Source: an uncultured Tenacibaculum sp.
GTDB lineage: Bacteria > Bacteroidota > Bacteroidia > Flavobacteriales > Flavobacteriaceae
NCBI RefSeq assembly: GCF_947494125.1
Contig: NZ_CANLTU010000001.1
Coordinates: 698,193-762,192 of the forward strand
Reading direction: 5' to 3'
Length of the DNA: 64,000 bases
The translations under genes were made by a program, and so were the position numbers. This document shows positions 18,793 through 27,283 of the stretch, one piece after another; the stretch's first letter is position 1, and every line of letters starts with the position of its first letter. The notes under the pieces are model-generated. The model was not told where the DNA came from. It worked only from the letters and a program-made list of their open reading frames with translations, and searched no databases.

Positions 18793-19309
18793 TAAAGTAA
18801 TTCACGCATTATATAATGATGATGATATCTTAATGGATGCCGTTAAGAAGGTAAAAGCAGATCACCATCATATTGAAGAGATATTTTGTCCATTTCCAGT
18901 TCATGGATTAGACAAAGCAATGGGATTAGCACCAACACGTTTAGCAATAACAGCTTTCTTTTACGGAATTACTGGTTTAAGCGTTGCTATATGGTTAACA
19001 TGGTATACCATGATTGCTGACTGGCCACAAGATATTGGTGGTAAGCCAAACTTTTCTTGGGCATCAAATATGCCAGCTTTCGTTCCAATTTTATTCGAAT
19101 TAACAGTGTTCTTTGCAGCCCACTTAATGGTAATTACTTTTTATATGAGAAGTAAAATATGGCCATTTAAAAAAGCTGAAAATCCAGATCCAAGAACTAC
19201 AGATGACCATTTCTTAATGGAAATTCCAGTTCATGGTAACGAAGAAGAGTTAAAAGCTTTGTTAGAAACAACAGGAGCTGTAGAAATTAACGTAGTAGAA
19301 AAGCATTAA
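18782..19309 (+). CDS. actD: alternative complex III subunit ActD (DUF3341)
   Basis: A 175-residue protein with two membrane helices (about 58-80 and 100-122) and the typical N-terminal lines VIHALYNDDDILMDAVKKV and EEIFCPFPVHGLDKAMGL. It is the DUF3341 subunit that sits between ActC and ActF. It overlaps actC and lies 9 bp before actE, so coupled expression is likely. Confidence 0.95.
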   Translation: MSTNKVIHALYNDDDILMDAVKKVKADHHHIEEIFCPFPVHGLDKAMGLAPTRLAITAFFYGITGLSVAIWLTWYTMIADWPQDIGGKPNFSWASNMPAFVPILFELTVFFAAHLMVITFYMRSKIWPFKKAENPDPRTTDDHFLMEIPVHGNEEELKALLETTGAVEINVVEKH

Positions 19310-19318
19310 TTAAGAGAT

Positions 19319-19864
19319 ATGAAGAGCTTAAAAATAATTATCGCTTTAGTTGTAGTTGCAAGCTTAGCTTCTTGTAATAACAAACGTAAACCACAAGTAC
19401 AATACATGCCAGATATGTACGTTGCTATTCCTTATGAAGCAAACGGTGCTGATGGTTTAAACGGAAAAATGGTTGATAGAAAACCAGTTGCTGGTACTGT
19501 AAGTAGAAATGGTATTGTAGCTTATGATATTCCTGATACAAATGAAGGATATGAAAAGGCAAAAGCTGAATTAAAAAACCCATTACCAACTTCTGAGGTA
19601 AATTTAGAAAAAGGTAAAGAGTTATACGGGATTTACTGTGCTTCTTGTCATGGAACCAAAGGAGATGGAAATGGAGTTTTATCGCAAAGAGACAAATTCA
19701 ATGGTATTCCAAATTACAAGGATAGAGAATTAACTCCAGGAAATATTTACCATGTAATTATGTATGGTAAAAACTTAATGGGATCTCATGCATCACAGTT
19801 ACAGTACAAAGAGCGTTGGCAAATTGTACAGTACGTAGAAAAATTAAGAAGCGAATTAAAATAA
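19319..19864 (+). CDS. actE: alternative complex III subunit ActE, monohaem cytochrome c lipoprotein
   Basis: A 181-residue lipoprotein (signal peptide ending ASLASC, lipobox Cys ~19). One haem motif, CASCHGTKGDGNG near 112-124, within a class I cytochrome c domain. The axial Met is probably in NLMGSHASQL near residue 158. It is the second cytochrome of ACIII and a candidate electron exit towards the oxidase. Confidence 0.95.
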   Translation: MKSLKIIIALVVVASLASCNNKRKPQVQYMPDMYVAIPYEANGADGLNGKMVDRKPVAGTVSRNGIVAYDIPDTNEGYEKAKAELKNPLPTSEVNLEKGKELYGIYCASCHGTKGDGNGVLSQRDKFNGIPNYKDRELTPGNIYHVIMYGKNLMGSHASQLQYKERWQIVQYVEKLRSELK

Positions 19865-19886
19865 GTCTATAATAGATAGTTAAGAT

Positions 19887-21482
19887 ATGTACCAGTTTTC
19901 AGGAAAATTAAAAATGCTTGCTATTGCTCTTATGATTTTAGGAGCGTTAGGTACTGCCGCTAGTTTTATGTCGGCACCTAAAACATTAGAAGAAGCAAAA
20001 GAAATTTTAGCAAAACAAGATGCTCACCATGGAGGTGAACACGATGCTGCTGATTCTCATGGAGAAGAAAAAGCACATGCTGAAGAAGCTAAAGCTGAAT
20101 CTCATGCTGAAGTTGAAAAGCTTTCAGAAGAAGTAGAAACTGTAGCTCATGCTGCTGATAGTACTGCAACGCATGCTGAAGAAGTAAAAGAAGAAGCACA
20201 TGCAACAGATAGTACAACTGTTCATGCAGAAGATACTCACAAAGAAGAAGTAAAAGAAGCACATACAGAAGTAGCTGTATCAAAAGATGCACATGCTACT
20301 AATGCACATGCAGAAGATCATGGTGATGCACATGCAGAGCATGCTTTTCATCAAATGAAAAACAGACCATGGGCTGCTTTCTTTGTAGCATTATTATTCT
20401 TTTTAGGAGTAACTTTATTAATATTAGCATTCTATGCAATTCAAAGAGTAGCACAAGCAGGGTGGTCTGTTGTGTTATTTAGAGTTATGGAAGCAATAAC
20501 AGCTAACTTACATTATGTAAGTTTAATTATGTTAGTGTTTTTAATAGCTACAGCAATGCATATGAATCATTTATTTCCTTGGATGGGAGAAGGAGTTGTA
20601 GATCCTACAAGTCCTAACTACGATCCTATTATTGATGGTAAGAAATGGTTTTTAAATACACCAGGTTGGTTAATTAGAAGTATCTTTTATTTAACTGTGT
20701 GGAATGCATACCGTTTTATTATTAGAAAAGGATCTATCCAACAAGAGAATGGAGATTTAAAATTACACAAGAGAAACTATAATATCTCTGTAATTTTCTT
20801 ATTCTTATTTATGATTACAGAATCTATGATGTCTTGGGATTGGATAATGACTATTGACCCACACTGGTTCTCTACGTTATTCGGTTGGTATGTATTAGCT
20901 ACTTTCTTAGTATCGGCTTTAACAGTAATTGCTTTTGTAACAATTTACTTACGATCTAAAGGTCACTTACCATTTGTAAACGATAGTCATATTCACGATT
21001 TAGCAAAATACATGTTTGGATTCTCAGTATTCTGGACCTATTTATGGTTTGCTCAATTTATGTTAATTTGGTATGCAGATATGCCAGAGGAAACTACTTA
21101 TTACTTATTGCGTTTTAACGAATACAAAATACCATTCTTAGCAATGGTAGTAATGAACTTCATTTTCCCAGTATTATTATTAATCAATAGTGACTTTAAG
21201 AGTGTACCTTGGTTTGTAACAATTGGAGGAGTGGTAATATTAGCAGGTCACTACTTAGATTTATTTGTAATGATTATGCCTGGTACTGTTGGAGCTCAAT
21301 ACGGATTTGGAATTGGAGAAATTAGTGGAATCTTATTCTTTTTAGGTTTGTTTATCTATGCAACATTTAGTGCATTTGCAAAAGCAAAACCATTAGCAAC
21401 AGGAAACCCATTCTTACACGAGAGTGAAACATACCATTACTATAATATCGAACACAGAGGAGAAGATAGTAATCATCATTAA
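19887..21482 (+). CDS. actF: alternative complex III subunit ActF with His/Glu/Ala-rich insert
   Basis: A 531-residue NrfD-like membrane subunit with about ten helices. A first helix lies at residues 9-30 (LKMLAIALMILGALGTAASF); it is followed by a low-complexity insert (about 35-156) of His, Ala, Glu, Asp and Ser with 18 His residues, then NrfD-type helices from about 160 on (WAAFFVALLFFLGVTLLILA). The insert would lie on one face of the membrane and may bind metal or simply be a spacer. Next come coxB and coxA in the same direction (34 and 34 bp gaps). Confidence 0.92.
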   Translation: MYQFSGKLKMLAIALMILGALGTAASFMSAPKTLEEAKEILAKQDAHHGGEHDAADSHGEEKAHAEEAKAESHAEVEKLSEEVETVAHAADSTATHAEEVKEEAHATDSTTVHAEDTHKEEVKEAHTEVAVSKDAHATNAHAEDHGDAHAEHAFHQMKNRPWAAFFVALLFFLGVTLLILAFYAIQRVAQAGWSVVLFRVMEAITANLHYVSLIMLVFLIATAMHMNHLFPWMGEGVVDPTSPNYDPIIDGKKWFLNTPGWLIRSIFYLTVWNAYRFIIRKGSIQQENGDLKLHKRNYNISVIFLFLFMITESMMSWDWIMTIDPHWFSTLFGWYVLATFLVSALTVIAFVTIYLRSKGHLPFVNDSHIHDLAKYMFGFSVFWTYLWFAQFMLIWYADMPEETTYYLLRFNEYKIPFLAMVVMNFIFPVLLLINSDFKSVPWFVTIGGVVILAGHYLDLFVMIMPGTVGAQYGFGIGEISGILFFLGLFIYATFSAFAKAKPLATGNPFLHESETYHYYNIEHRGEDSNHH

Positions 21483-21516
21483 TAAATAGAATTAATAAAC
21501 AAATAGTTTAGATAAT

Positions 21517-22527
21517 ATGCTCGCTTTATTTTATATTTTCATAGCAGTTGCAATAGGAGTTAGTTTTTGGCAAATTACTCGTATCATGAATTTCCGTTCT
21601 GTAATTGCTACAGATAAAGACAACGAAACACAAGGTAAATTAGCTTTAGGATTCTTAGCTTTCCTATATGCAATGATGATTTACTGCTTAATAGCAATGA
21701 ATGTTATTATGTTACCAGAATCTGCTTCTATAGAAGGAGAACATGATGATAACTTATTTAATATTACATTTTGGTTAATTGGAATAGTTCAATTTGGAAT
21801 GCAGTTCTTAATTTTCTTCTTTGCATATAAGTATAGAGGAAATAAAGACCAAAAAGCATTGTTTTATGCAGATAGCCATAAATTAGAATTATTATGGACG
21901 TCTATTCCAGCGGTAACAATTGTATTATTAATTGGATATGGATTATGGGCTTGGAACAACATTATGTATGTTGGTGATGATGAGAACCCAATTGAAATTG
22001 AAGTGTATTCAAGACAATTTGATTGGCAAGCTCGTTACGCAGGAGAAGATAATCAATTAGGATTAGGAAATGTAAATTTCATTAAAGGAATTAACTCTAT
22101 GGGAGTTGACATGTCTGATCCAAGTGCTCAAGATGATAAAAAAGTTACTGAGTTAGTTTTACCAAAAGGGAAGAAAATATTATTCAAATTCCGTTCACAA
22201 GATGTATTGCACTCTGCATACATGCCTCACTTTAGAGCGCAAATGAACTGTGTTCCTGGTATGGTTACTCAATTTGCTTTTACACCTAAGTATACTACAG
22301 CAGAAATGCGTGAAAACTCTGAGGTTATTGCAAAGACTGAAGGAATTAACAAGATTAGAAGAGCAAAAGGCGAGGAAGAACTTTATGAGTTTAATTACTT
22401 ATTGTTATGTAATAAAATTTGTGGTGCTTCTCACTACAATATGCAAATGAAAATCACAGTTGTTGAAGAAGCTGAATACAACAAGTGGTTATCAGAACAA
22501 AAAACATTAGCTCAAGTTATTAAATAA
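21517..22527 (+). CDS. coxB: cytochrome c oxidase subunit II
   Basis: A 336-residue subunit II. Membrane segments lie near the N-terminus (about 1-20, 43-65, 80-105 and 127-150). The CuA-binding cupredoxin domain follows, with HSAYMPHFRAQMNCVPGM near 230-247 and the CuA ligand set CNKICGASHYNMQM near 296-309. It receives electrons from the cytochromes of complex III. The act-cox layout lets ACIII and the oxidase be made together, as in Flavobacterium, where they form a supercomplex. Confidence 0.95.
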   Translation: MLALFYIFIAVAIGVSFWQITRIMNFRSVIATDKDNETQGKLALGFLAFLYAMMIYCLIAMNVIMLPESASIEGEHDDNLFNITFWLIGIVQFGMQFLIFFFAYKYRGNKDQKALFYADSHKLELLWTSIPAVTIVLLIGYGLWAWNNIMYVGDDENPIEIEVYSRQFDWQARYAGEDNQLGLGNVNFIKGINSMGVDMSDPSAQDDKKVTELVLPKGKKILFKFRSQDVLHSAYMPHFRAQMNCVPGMVTQFAFTPKYTTAEMRENSEVIAKTEGINKIRRAKGEEELYEFNYLLLCNKICGASHYNMQMKITVVEEAEYNKWLSEQKTLAQVIK

Positions 22528-22561
22528 GATATTTTTAAAAAAAGTATATAAAAGATAGATT

Positions 22562-24331
22562 ATGTCAGATCATCATCACAAAGAAACATTTGTAACTAAA
22601 TACATCTTCAGTCAAGATCATAAAATGATCTCGAAACAATTCCTTGTTACGGGTATATTTATGGGAGTTATTGGAGGTTTCATGTCAATGTTATTTCGTT
22701 TACAAATTGCATGGCCAGATACTTCATTTTCAATTATTGAAGCATTTTTAGGGAACCATCAAACAGATGGAATCATGAACCCAGATATGTACTTAGCGTT
22801 GGTAACAATACACGGTACAATAATGGTATTCTTTGTACTTACAGCAGGTTTAAGTGGTACCTTTTCTAACTTATTAATTCCATTGCAAATTGGAGCACGT
22901 GATATGGCTTCTGGTTTCTTAAACATGGTTTCTTACTGGTTATTTTTCTTATCATCAGTAATTATGATCATCTCATTGTTTGTTGAAGCTGGACCAGCAT
23001 CTGCAGGATGGACAATTTACCCTCCATTATCTGCATTACCACAAGCAATTCCAGGTTCAGGTACAGGTATGACGTTATGGTTAGTGTCTATGGCAATATT
23101 TATTGCTTCTTCATTAATTGGATCGTTAAACTATATCGTTACCATTTTAAACTTACGTACAAAAGGAATGAAAATGACAAGATTGCCATTAACAATGTGG
23201 GCATTCTTTATTACAGCAATTATTGGTGTTATTTCATTCCCAGTATTATTATCAGCAGCTTTATTATTAATTTTCGATAGAAGCTTTGGAACATCGTTCT
23301 ATTTATCTGATATTTTTATCTCAGGAGAAGTATTACACTACCAAGGAGGATCACCAGTATTATTTGAACACTTATTTTGGTTCTTAGGTCACCCAGAGGT
23401 ATATATTATATTATTACCAGCATTAGGATTAACATCAGAAGTTATCTCTACAAACGCACGTAAGCCAATTTTTGGGTACCGCGCAATGATTGGATCAATT
23501 ATGGCAATTGCCTTTTTATCTACAATTGTATGGGGTCACCACATGTTTATCTCAGGAATGAATCCATTCTTAGGTTCGGTATTTACATTTACAACAGTAT
23601 TAATTGCAATCCCATCGGCAGTAAAAGCATTTAACTATGTAACTACGCTATGGAAAGGTAATTTACAGTTAAACCCAGCCATGTTATTTTCTATAGGATT
23701 AGTTTCTACATTCGTAACTGGAGGTTTAACAGGATTAGTTTTAGGAGATTCAGCATTAGATATTAATGTACATGATACGTACTTTGTGGTAGCTCACTTC
23801 CACTTAGTAATGGGAGTATCTGCATTATTAGGAATGTTCGCAGGGGTATACCATTGGTTCCCTAAGATGTATGGTAGAATGATGAATAAAGCATTAGGAT
23901 ACTGGCACTTCTGGTTAACAATTATTACAGCTTATGGAGTGTTTTTTCCAATGCACTTTGTTGGATTAGCAGGTTTACCACGTCGTTATTATACAAACTC
24001 AAACTTTCCAATGTTTGATGATTTAGTAGAAATTAATGTATTTATGACTGTAATGGCTATTATTGGAGGATTGGCACAGTTAATATTCTTAGCAAACTTC
24101 TTTATCTCAATTTATAGAGGTCAAAAAGCAACTCAGAACCCTTGGAAATCTAATACTTTAGAATGGACTACACCAGTAGAACATATTCACGGAAACTGGC
24201 CAGGAGCAATTCCTGAAGTTCACAGATGGGCTTATGATTATAGTAAAACAGATGAAAATGGTGAATACGTACACGGAAAAGATTTCGTTTTACAAACTAC
24301 ACCGTTATTAGATGGAGAAGAACCATCTTAA
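22562..24331 (+). CDS. coxA: cytochrome c oxidase subunit I
   Basis: A 589-residue haem-copper oxidase subunit I with about 12 helices. The binuclear-centre motif WFLGHPEVYIILLPALG (~277-293, cross-linked His-Tyr) and the two CuB histidines in WGHHMF (~328) are present, as is the haem-ligand region VAHFHLVMG (~411-419). HPEVY marks it as an A-type oxidase. Last gene of the act-cox unit, followed by a strong terminator; coxC is not in the window. Confidence 0.97.
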   Translation: MSDHHHKETFVTKYIFSQDHKMISKQFLVTGIFMGVIGGFMSMLFRLQIAWPDTSFSIIEAFLGNHQTDGIMNPDMYLALVTIHGTIMVFFVLTAGLSGTFSNLLIPLQIGARDMASGFLNMVSYWLFFLSSVIMIISLFVEAGPASAGWTIYPPLSALPQAIPGSGTGMTLWLVSMAIFIASSLIGSLNYIVTILNLRTKGMKMTRLPLTMWAFFITAIIGVISFPVLLSAALLLIFDRSFGTSFYLSDIFISGEVLHYQGGSPVLFEHLFWFLGHPEVYIILLPALGLTSEVISTNARKPIFGYRAMIGSIMAIAFLSTIVWGHHMFISGMNPFLGSVFTFTTVLIAIPSAVKAFNYVTTLWKGNLQLNPAMLFSIGLVSTFVTGGLTGLVLGDSALDINVHDTYFVVAHFHLVMGVSALLGMFAGVYHWFPKMYGRMMNKALGYWHFWLTIITAYGVFFPMHFVGLAGLPRRYYTNSNFPMFDDLVEINVFMTVMAIIGGLAQLIFLANFFISIYRGQKATQNPWKSNTLEWTTPVEHIHGNWPGAIPEVHRWAYDYSKTDENGEYVHGKDFVLQTTPLLDGEEPS

Positions 24332-24350
24332 GATATAAAATAAAATTATA

Positions 24351-24381
24351 AAAAAAGCCTTCCATATCGGAAGGCTTTTTT
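24351..24381 (+). terminator. intrinsic terminator after coxA
   Basis: AAAAAAGCCTTCC and GGAAGGCTTTTTT arms around ATATC. A degraded copy of this hairpin with the same flank occurs at 26133-26156, just beyond the repeat cassette, so the terminator segment itself seems to have been duplicated by the insertion events. Confidence 0.9.
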
Positions 24382-24398
24382 GCTATAAAAATATAGTG

Positions 24399-24532
24399 TA
24401 GTTTTCTTATTTTAGATAAATAATATAAAAGGTTATGAGTAGTAATTTTATATATTATAGAGGCTATAGATTTTATAAGGTAGTTTAACTAAATAAGATT
24501 AATACTGTTGGCCACTAGTTACAAACTAGCGG
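24399..24532 (+). repeat. direct repeat A1 (134 bp)
   Basis: Same length and near-identical to 25683-25816, ending in the palindromic end sequence GCCACTAGTTACAAACTAGC. Both copies start TAGTTTTCTTATTTTAGATA. Part of the repeat block between coxA and ruvB. Confidence 0.85.
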
Positions 24533-25050
24533 GAGCGGGGGTTGTAATTGTGGGTAAAGGACCAAAAACAGATAGTAATACAGTTTCTGAAAACCCATAT
24601 GAAGACCTTTATGTTCCTCAAGAACTTTTAACACAATTAGCCTCTTATGCTAAACTTGGCCCTAAATCTACAGGAAAAGGAAAAGGCAATGGACCTAATA
24701 AAGGGGCTGGTAAAAAAGACGAAAATTTTGCATCAAAATTTAATAAAGGACATGGAGATTATAGTGGAAAAAAAGATAAATTAGAAGCCATAGGAAAAGG
24801 AATGAGTTTATTTATGAGTAACGGTACTATGGATGCTTCTAATACAGCTGGGGAATCTAGTACAAATGAAAGTAATATGACAACTGTTAAGATTCATAAA
24901 GTTAAGTTCAATAATCAGGCTCTTTCCAACCAATCCAAAATACAAAATATTGTAGAAAAAGATACAACTGTTAACTCAAATAGTGCTCAAAATCTTATTA
25001 AGAGAGATAGAGAGGTGTTAGATTCAATAAAAAAAGCAAATGGATTATAA
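24508..25050 (+). CDS. orphan Gly/Lys-rich protein, probably an N-truncated C-terminal module
   Basis: A 180-residue frame with no good start: the only upstream option is a TTG at 24508, inside the inverted repeat, and the first internal Met codons are past the middle. Residues 50-75 are Gly/Lys-rich (GKGKGNGPNKGAGKKDENF), then HGDYSGKKDKLEAIGKGMS and a polar, Ser/Asn-rich tail. No family was recognised. The open 5' end suggests the displaced C-terminal tip of a larger surface or Rhs/polymorphic-toxin-like protein rather than a complete gene. It overlaps the next gene by 11 bp. Confidence 0.45.
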   Translation: MATSYKLAGAGVVIVGKGPKTDSNTVSENPYEDLYVPQELLTQLASYAKLGPKSTGKGKGNGPNKGAGKKDENFASKFNKGHGDYSGKKDKLEAIGKGMSLFMSNGTMDASNTAGESSTNESNMTTVKIHKVKFNNQALSNQSKIQNIVEKDTTVNSNSAQNLIKRDREVLDSIKKANGL

Positions 25051-25590
25051 AATTATAAAAAAGATAAGTATTTATTTCTCTATATTTTTAATAGTGTCTT
25101 GTTCTAATGAATATAAAAAAGAAGAGGTAAAAAAAGAAAGTAATAAAATTGCTTTTATAGAATTTCCTAGTGTTATAAGAAAGGGAGAGATTGTAAAAGG
25201 TAAATTAAAATACAATCTAAATTTGGATTCTATAAAAAGAGAAAATATAAAAGAAAGATTTATTTTTCTATATATAACAAAAGATGCAAATGTTTCCAAT
25301 ATAGAAGAGTTAAAAAAACATAAGCATCAAGTTTTTGTTGAAGGAAATAAAAAGGGGGTTATAGGTTTTAAGATTAAATTTGAAAAAAGTGGAAAAGGTA
25401 TTTTGAATTGTTTTTTGGTAGATAAAATTTATATTAAAAAAGAAAAAGATAAAATAGACATTAAAACAAAAGAGATAAATATAACAAAAGATGTTTTTGT
25501 TGAAGATATAGATTCCGATGGACAGGAAGGAAGAGGATGATGTCCTAAAATAGGCTAATGCCCTGCTCCCGCTAGTTTACAACTAGTGGC
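24511..25590. mobile_element. 1.08-kb cassette bounded by ~30-bp inverted repeats, no transposase
   Basis: The left end, 24511-24540, starts GCCACTAGTTACAAACTAGC and runs on into GGGAGCGGGG. The right end, 25561-25590, starts CCCTGCTCCCGCTAGTTTAC and is close to its reverse complement. Each end also folds on itself (CTAGTT-ACA-AACTAG), as REP elements and IS200/IS605-type ends do. The cargo is two overlapping genes at 24508-25050 and 25040-25540. No transposase is present. The element lies in a coxA-ruvB gap together with direct repeats A and B. It could be a non-autonomous element or a REP-like array with captured cargo. Confidence 0.6.
25040..25540 (+). CDS. hypothetical Lys-rich lipoprotein
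   Basis: A 166-residue protein starting with ATG inside the end of the preceding gene. The signal peptide (IYFSIFLIVSCSNEY) has a good lipobox with Cys near 21. The mature part is basic, with many Lys, and two candidate beta regions (KIAFIEFPSVIRKGEIVKGK and GVIGFKIKFEKSGKGILNCF). No family was recognised. The overlapping pair inside an inverted-repeat cassette is the arrangement often seen for a toxin tip with a lipoprotein immunity or partner protein, but that is inference only. Confidence 0.65.
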   Translation: MDYKIIKKISIYFSIFLIVSCSNEYKKEEVKKESNKIAFIEFPSVIRKGEIVKGKLKYNLNLDSIKRENIKERFIFLYITKDANVSNIEELKKHKHQVFVEGNKKGVIGFKIKFEKSGKGILNCFLVDKIYIKKEKDKIDIKTKEINITKDVFVEDIDSDGQEGRG

Positions 25591-25656
25591 GTATATGAGT
25601 AAGTAATAATAGTATTAAGATGTAAAGTCATAACGGTAAAACGTTATGGCTTTTTG
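25565..25656 (+). repeat. direct repeat B1 with terminator-like hairpin
   Basis: Starts GCTCCCGCTAGTTTACAACT and ends in the hairpin CATAACG-GTAAAA-CGTTATG plus T-run (25629-25655). Matches 25875-25966 almost base for base. Confidence 0.85.
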
Positions 25657-25682
25657 TTATAAAATTGCGGTATAGCTTAGTA

Positions 25683-25816
25683 TAGTTTTCTTATTTTAGA
25701 TAAATAATATAAAAGCTTATGAGTAGTAGTTTTATATATTATAGAAGCTATAGATTTTATAGGAAAGTTTAATTAAATAAGATTAATGTTGTTGGCCACT
25801 AGTTACAAACTAGCGG
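25683..25816 (+). repeat. direct repeat A2 (134 bp)
   Basis: Second copy of repeat A1 (24399-24532), same length without gaps. It ends in the same left palindrome but is followed by only ~60 bp before a right palindrome instead of the gene-bearing cargo. Confidence 0.85.
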
Positions 25817-25900
25817 CGTATACGAGTAAGCAGTAAGAATATTAAGATATAAAGTCATAACGGTAAAACCCCTCGCTCCCGCTAGTTTACAACTAGTGGC
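25795..25900. mobile_element. 106-bp minimal unit bounded by the same palindromes
   Basis: Left palindrome 25795-25816 and right palindrome 25879-25900 enclose a third, incomplete copy of the B core (25817-25869). This looks like an empty or internally deleted version of the 1.08-kb cassette. Confidence 0.5.
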
Positions 25901-25966
25901 GTATATGAGTAAGCAATAATAGTATTAAAATATAAAGCCATAACGGTAAAACGTTATGGCTTTTTT
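25875..25966 (+). repeat. direct repeat B2 with terminator-like hairpin
   Basis: Second full copy of repeat B. The hairpin GCCATAACG-GTAAAA-CGTTATGGC (25937-25960) is a perfect 9-bp stem followed by seven T, so it can act as an intrinsic terminator. Confidence 0.85.
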
Positions 25967-26244
25967 TGTGATGAAACGAAAATGTTTTCCGTGCTAACTA
26001 CGTTAAATTAACACTTAATGAAGATTAATGATTTTACAACATGATGGCAGGAATACTATTTTAAACTTTATCACGGGTTACAAATTTTCGAGAATAGCAG
26101 TTTTTGTTTTATCTATAGAATGCGGTGCAATACTTCCATATTGGAAGGCTTTTTTGCGCTATAACATTAAGTACTAATATGTATCTTAGCAACCATAAGA
26201 AAAGCAACGTAACTTTTATTACAAATCAACCATAATATTTCAAG

Positions 26245-26252
26245 TATATTTG
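26245..26252 (+). promoter_or_regulatory. ruvB promoter (TATATTTG), possibly leaderless
   Basis: TATATTTG ends only 7 nt before the ruvB ATG at 26260, so the transcript may begin at or next to the start codon. Confidence 0.45.
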
Positions 26253-26259
26253 TGCGAGT

Positions 26260-27282
26260 ATGAATGAAAATCTAAACCCTGAGAATAGTAACTTTTCAAA
26301 TGAAGAAATAGACGTAGAAAAGAAACTACGTCCATTGTCATTTGACGATTTTACAGGTCAAGATCAAGCGATTGAGAATTTAAAAATATTTGTTGAAGCG
26401 GCTAATCAAAGAGATGAAGCGTTAGATCATACCTTGTTTCATGGACCTCCAGGTTTAGGAAAAACAACCTTAGCACATATTTTAGCCAATGAACTTGGCG
26501 TTGGAATCAAGGTAACTTCAGGGCCCGTATTAGACAAGCCAGGAGATTTGGCAGGATTGCTTACAAACTTAGACGAACGTGATGTTTTATTTATCGATGA
26601 AATCCATCGATTGAGTCCCATTGTAGAAGAGTATTTATACTCTGCAATGGAAGATTATAAGATAGACATTATGATTGAGTCTGGACCCAATGCTCGAACG
26701 GTTCAAATACACTTAGAACCTTTTACCTTAATAGGAGCTACAACGCGTTCAGGATTGCTTACAGCACCAATGAGAGCACGTTTTGGGATTAGCAGTCGAT
26801 TACATTATTATAAAACAGAATTATTAACTACGATTATACAGCGTAGTGCACAGATATTAAAAATGCCTATTTCAATGGAAGCAGCTATAGAAATAGCAGG
26901 TAGAAGTAGAGGAACACCCCGTATTGCCAATGCGTTGTTGCGAAGAGTACGAGATTTTGCGCAAATAAAAGGTGATGGAACCATTACTATTGAAATAGCG
27001 ATTTATGCTTTAAAAGCTTTAAATGTAGATGCACATGGTTTAGATGAGATGGATAATAAGATCTTAACTACGATTATCGATAAGTTTAAAGGAGGTCCCG
27101 TAGGTATTACAACCTTAGCAACAGCAGTTGCAGAAAATGCAGAAACTATAGAAGAGGTGTACGAGCCATTTTTAATTCAGCAAGGATTTATCATGCGAAC
27201 ACCACGAGGAAGAGAAGTAACAGATTTAGCATATAAACATTTAGGAAGAGTAAAAGGAACGAGTCAAGGAGAGTTGTTTTAA
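26260..27282 (+). CDS. ruvB: Holliday junction DNA helicase RuvB
   Basis: A 340-residue AAA+ motor. [19 protein letters not shown] (~24-42), Walker [13 protein letters not shown] (~65-76), Walker [11 protein letters not shown] (~109-118), sensor/arginine region [18 protein letters not shown] (~159-176), and the C-terminal winged helix ([20 protein letters not shown]) are all present. It forms hexamers with RuvA that drive branch migration. It is followed after 1 bp by a SulP gene, so ruvB and the sulfur genes look co-transcribed. Confidence 0.97.
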   Translation: MNENLNPENSNFSNEEIDVEKKLRPLSFDDFTGQDQAIENLKIFVEAANQRDEALDHTLFHGPPGLGKTTLAHILANELGVGIKVTSGPVLDKPGDLAGLLTNLDERDVLFIDEIHRLSPIVEEYLYSAMEDYKIDIMIESGPNARTVQIHLEPFTLIGATTRSGLLTAPMRARFGISSRLHYYKTELLTTIIQRSAQILKMPISMEAAIEIAGRSRGTPRIANALLRRVRDFAQIKGDGTITIEIAIYALKALNVDAHGLDEMDNKILTTIIDKFKGGPVGITTLATAVAENAETIEEVYEPFLIQQGFIMRTPRGREVTDLAYKHLGRVKGTSQGELF

Positions 27283-27283
27283 G

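Larger units (their letters stand above)
25541..26259. other. non-coding repeat block between cassette and ruvB
   Basis: About 720 bp with no gene seen. It holds the right end of the cassette, repeats B1 and B2, a second copy of repeat A, a 106-bp minimal palindrome-bounded unit, two terminator-like hairpins, a decayed copy of the coxA terminator at 26133-26156, and then the ruvB promoter. Confidence 0.8.

Noticed and set aside
20089..20292. Minus-strand Leu/Gln/His-rich frame
   Set aside because: It is the antisense of the low-complexity insert of ActF; the repeated composition keeps stops away.
25565..25966. Repeats between coxA and ruvB as a CRISPR array
   Set aside because: Units are of unequal length, contain terminators and palindromes, and have no regular spacers; no cas genes in the window.
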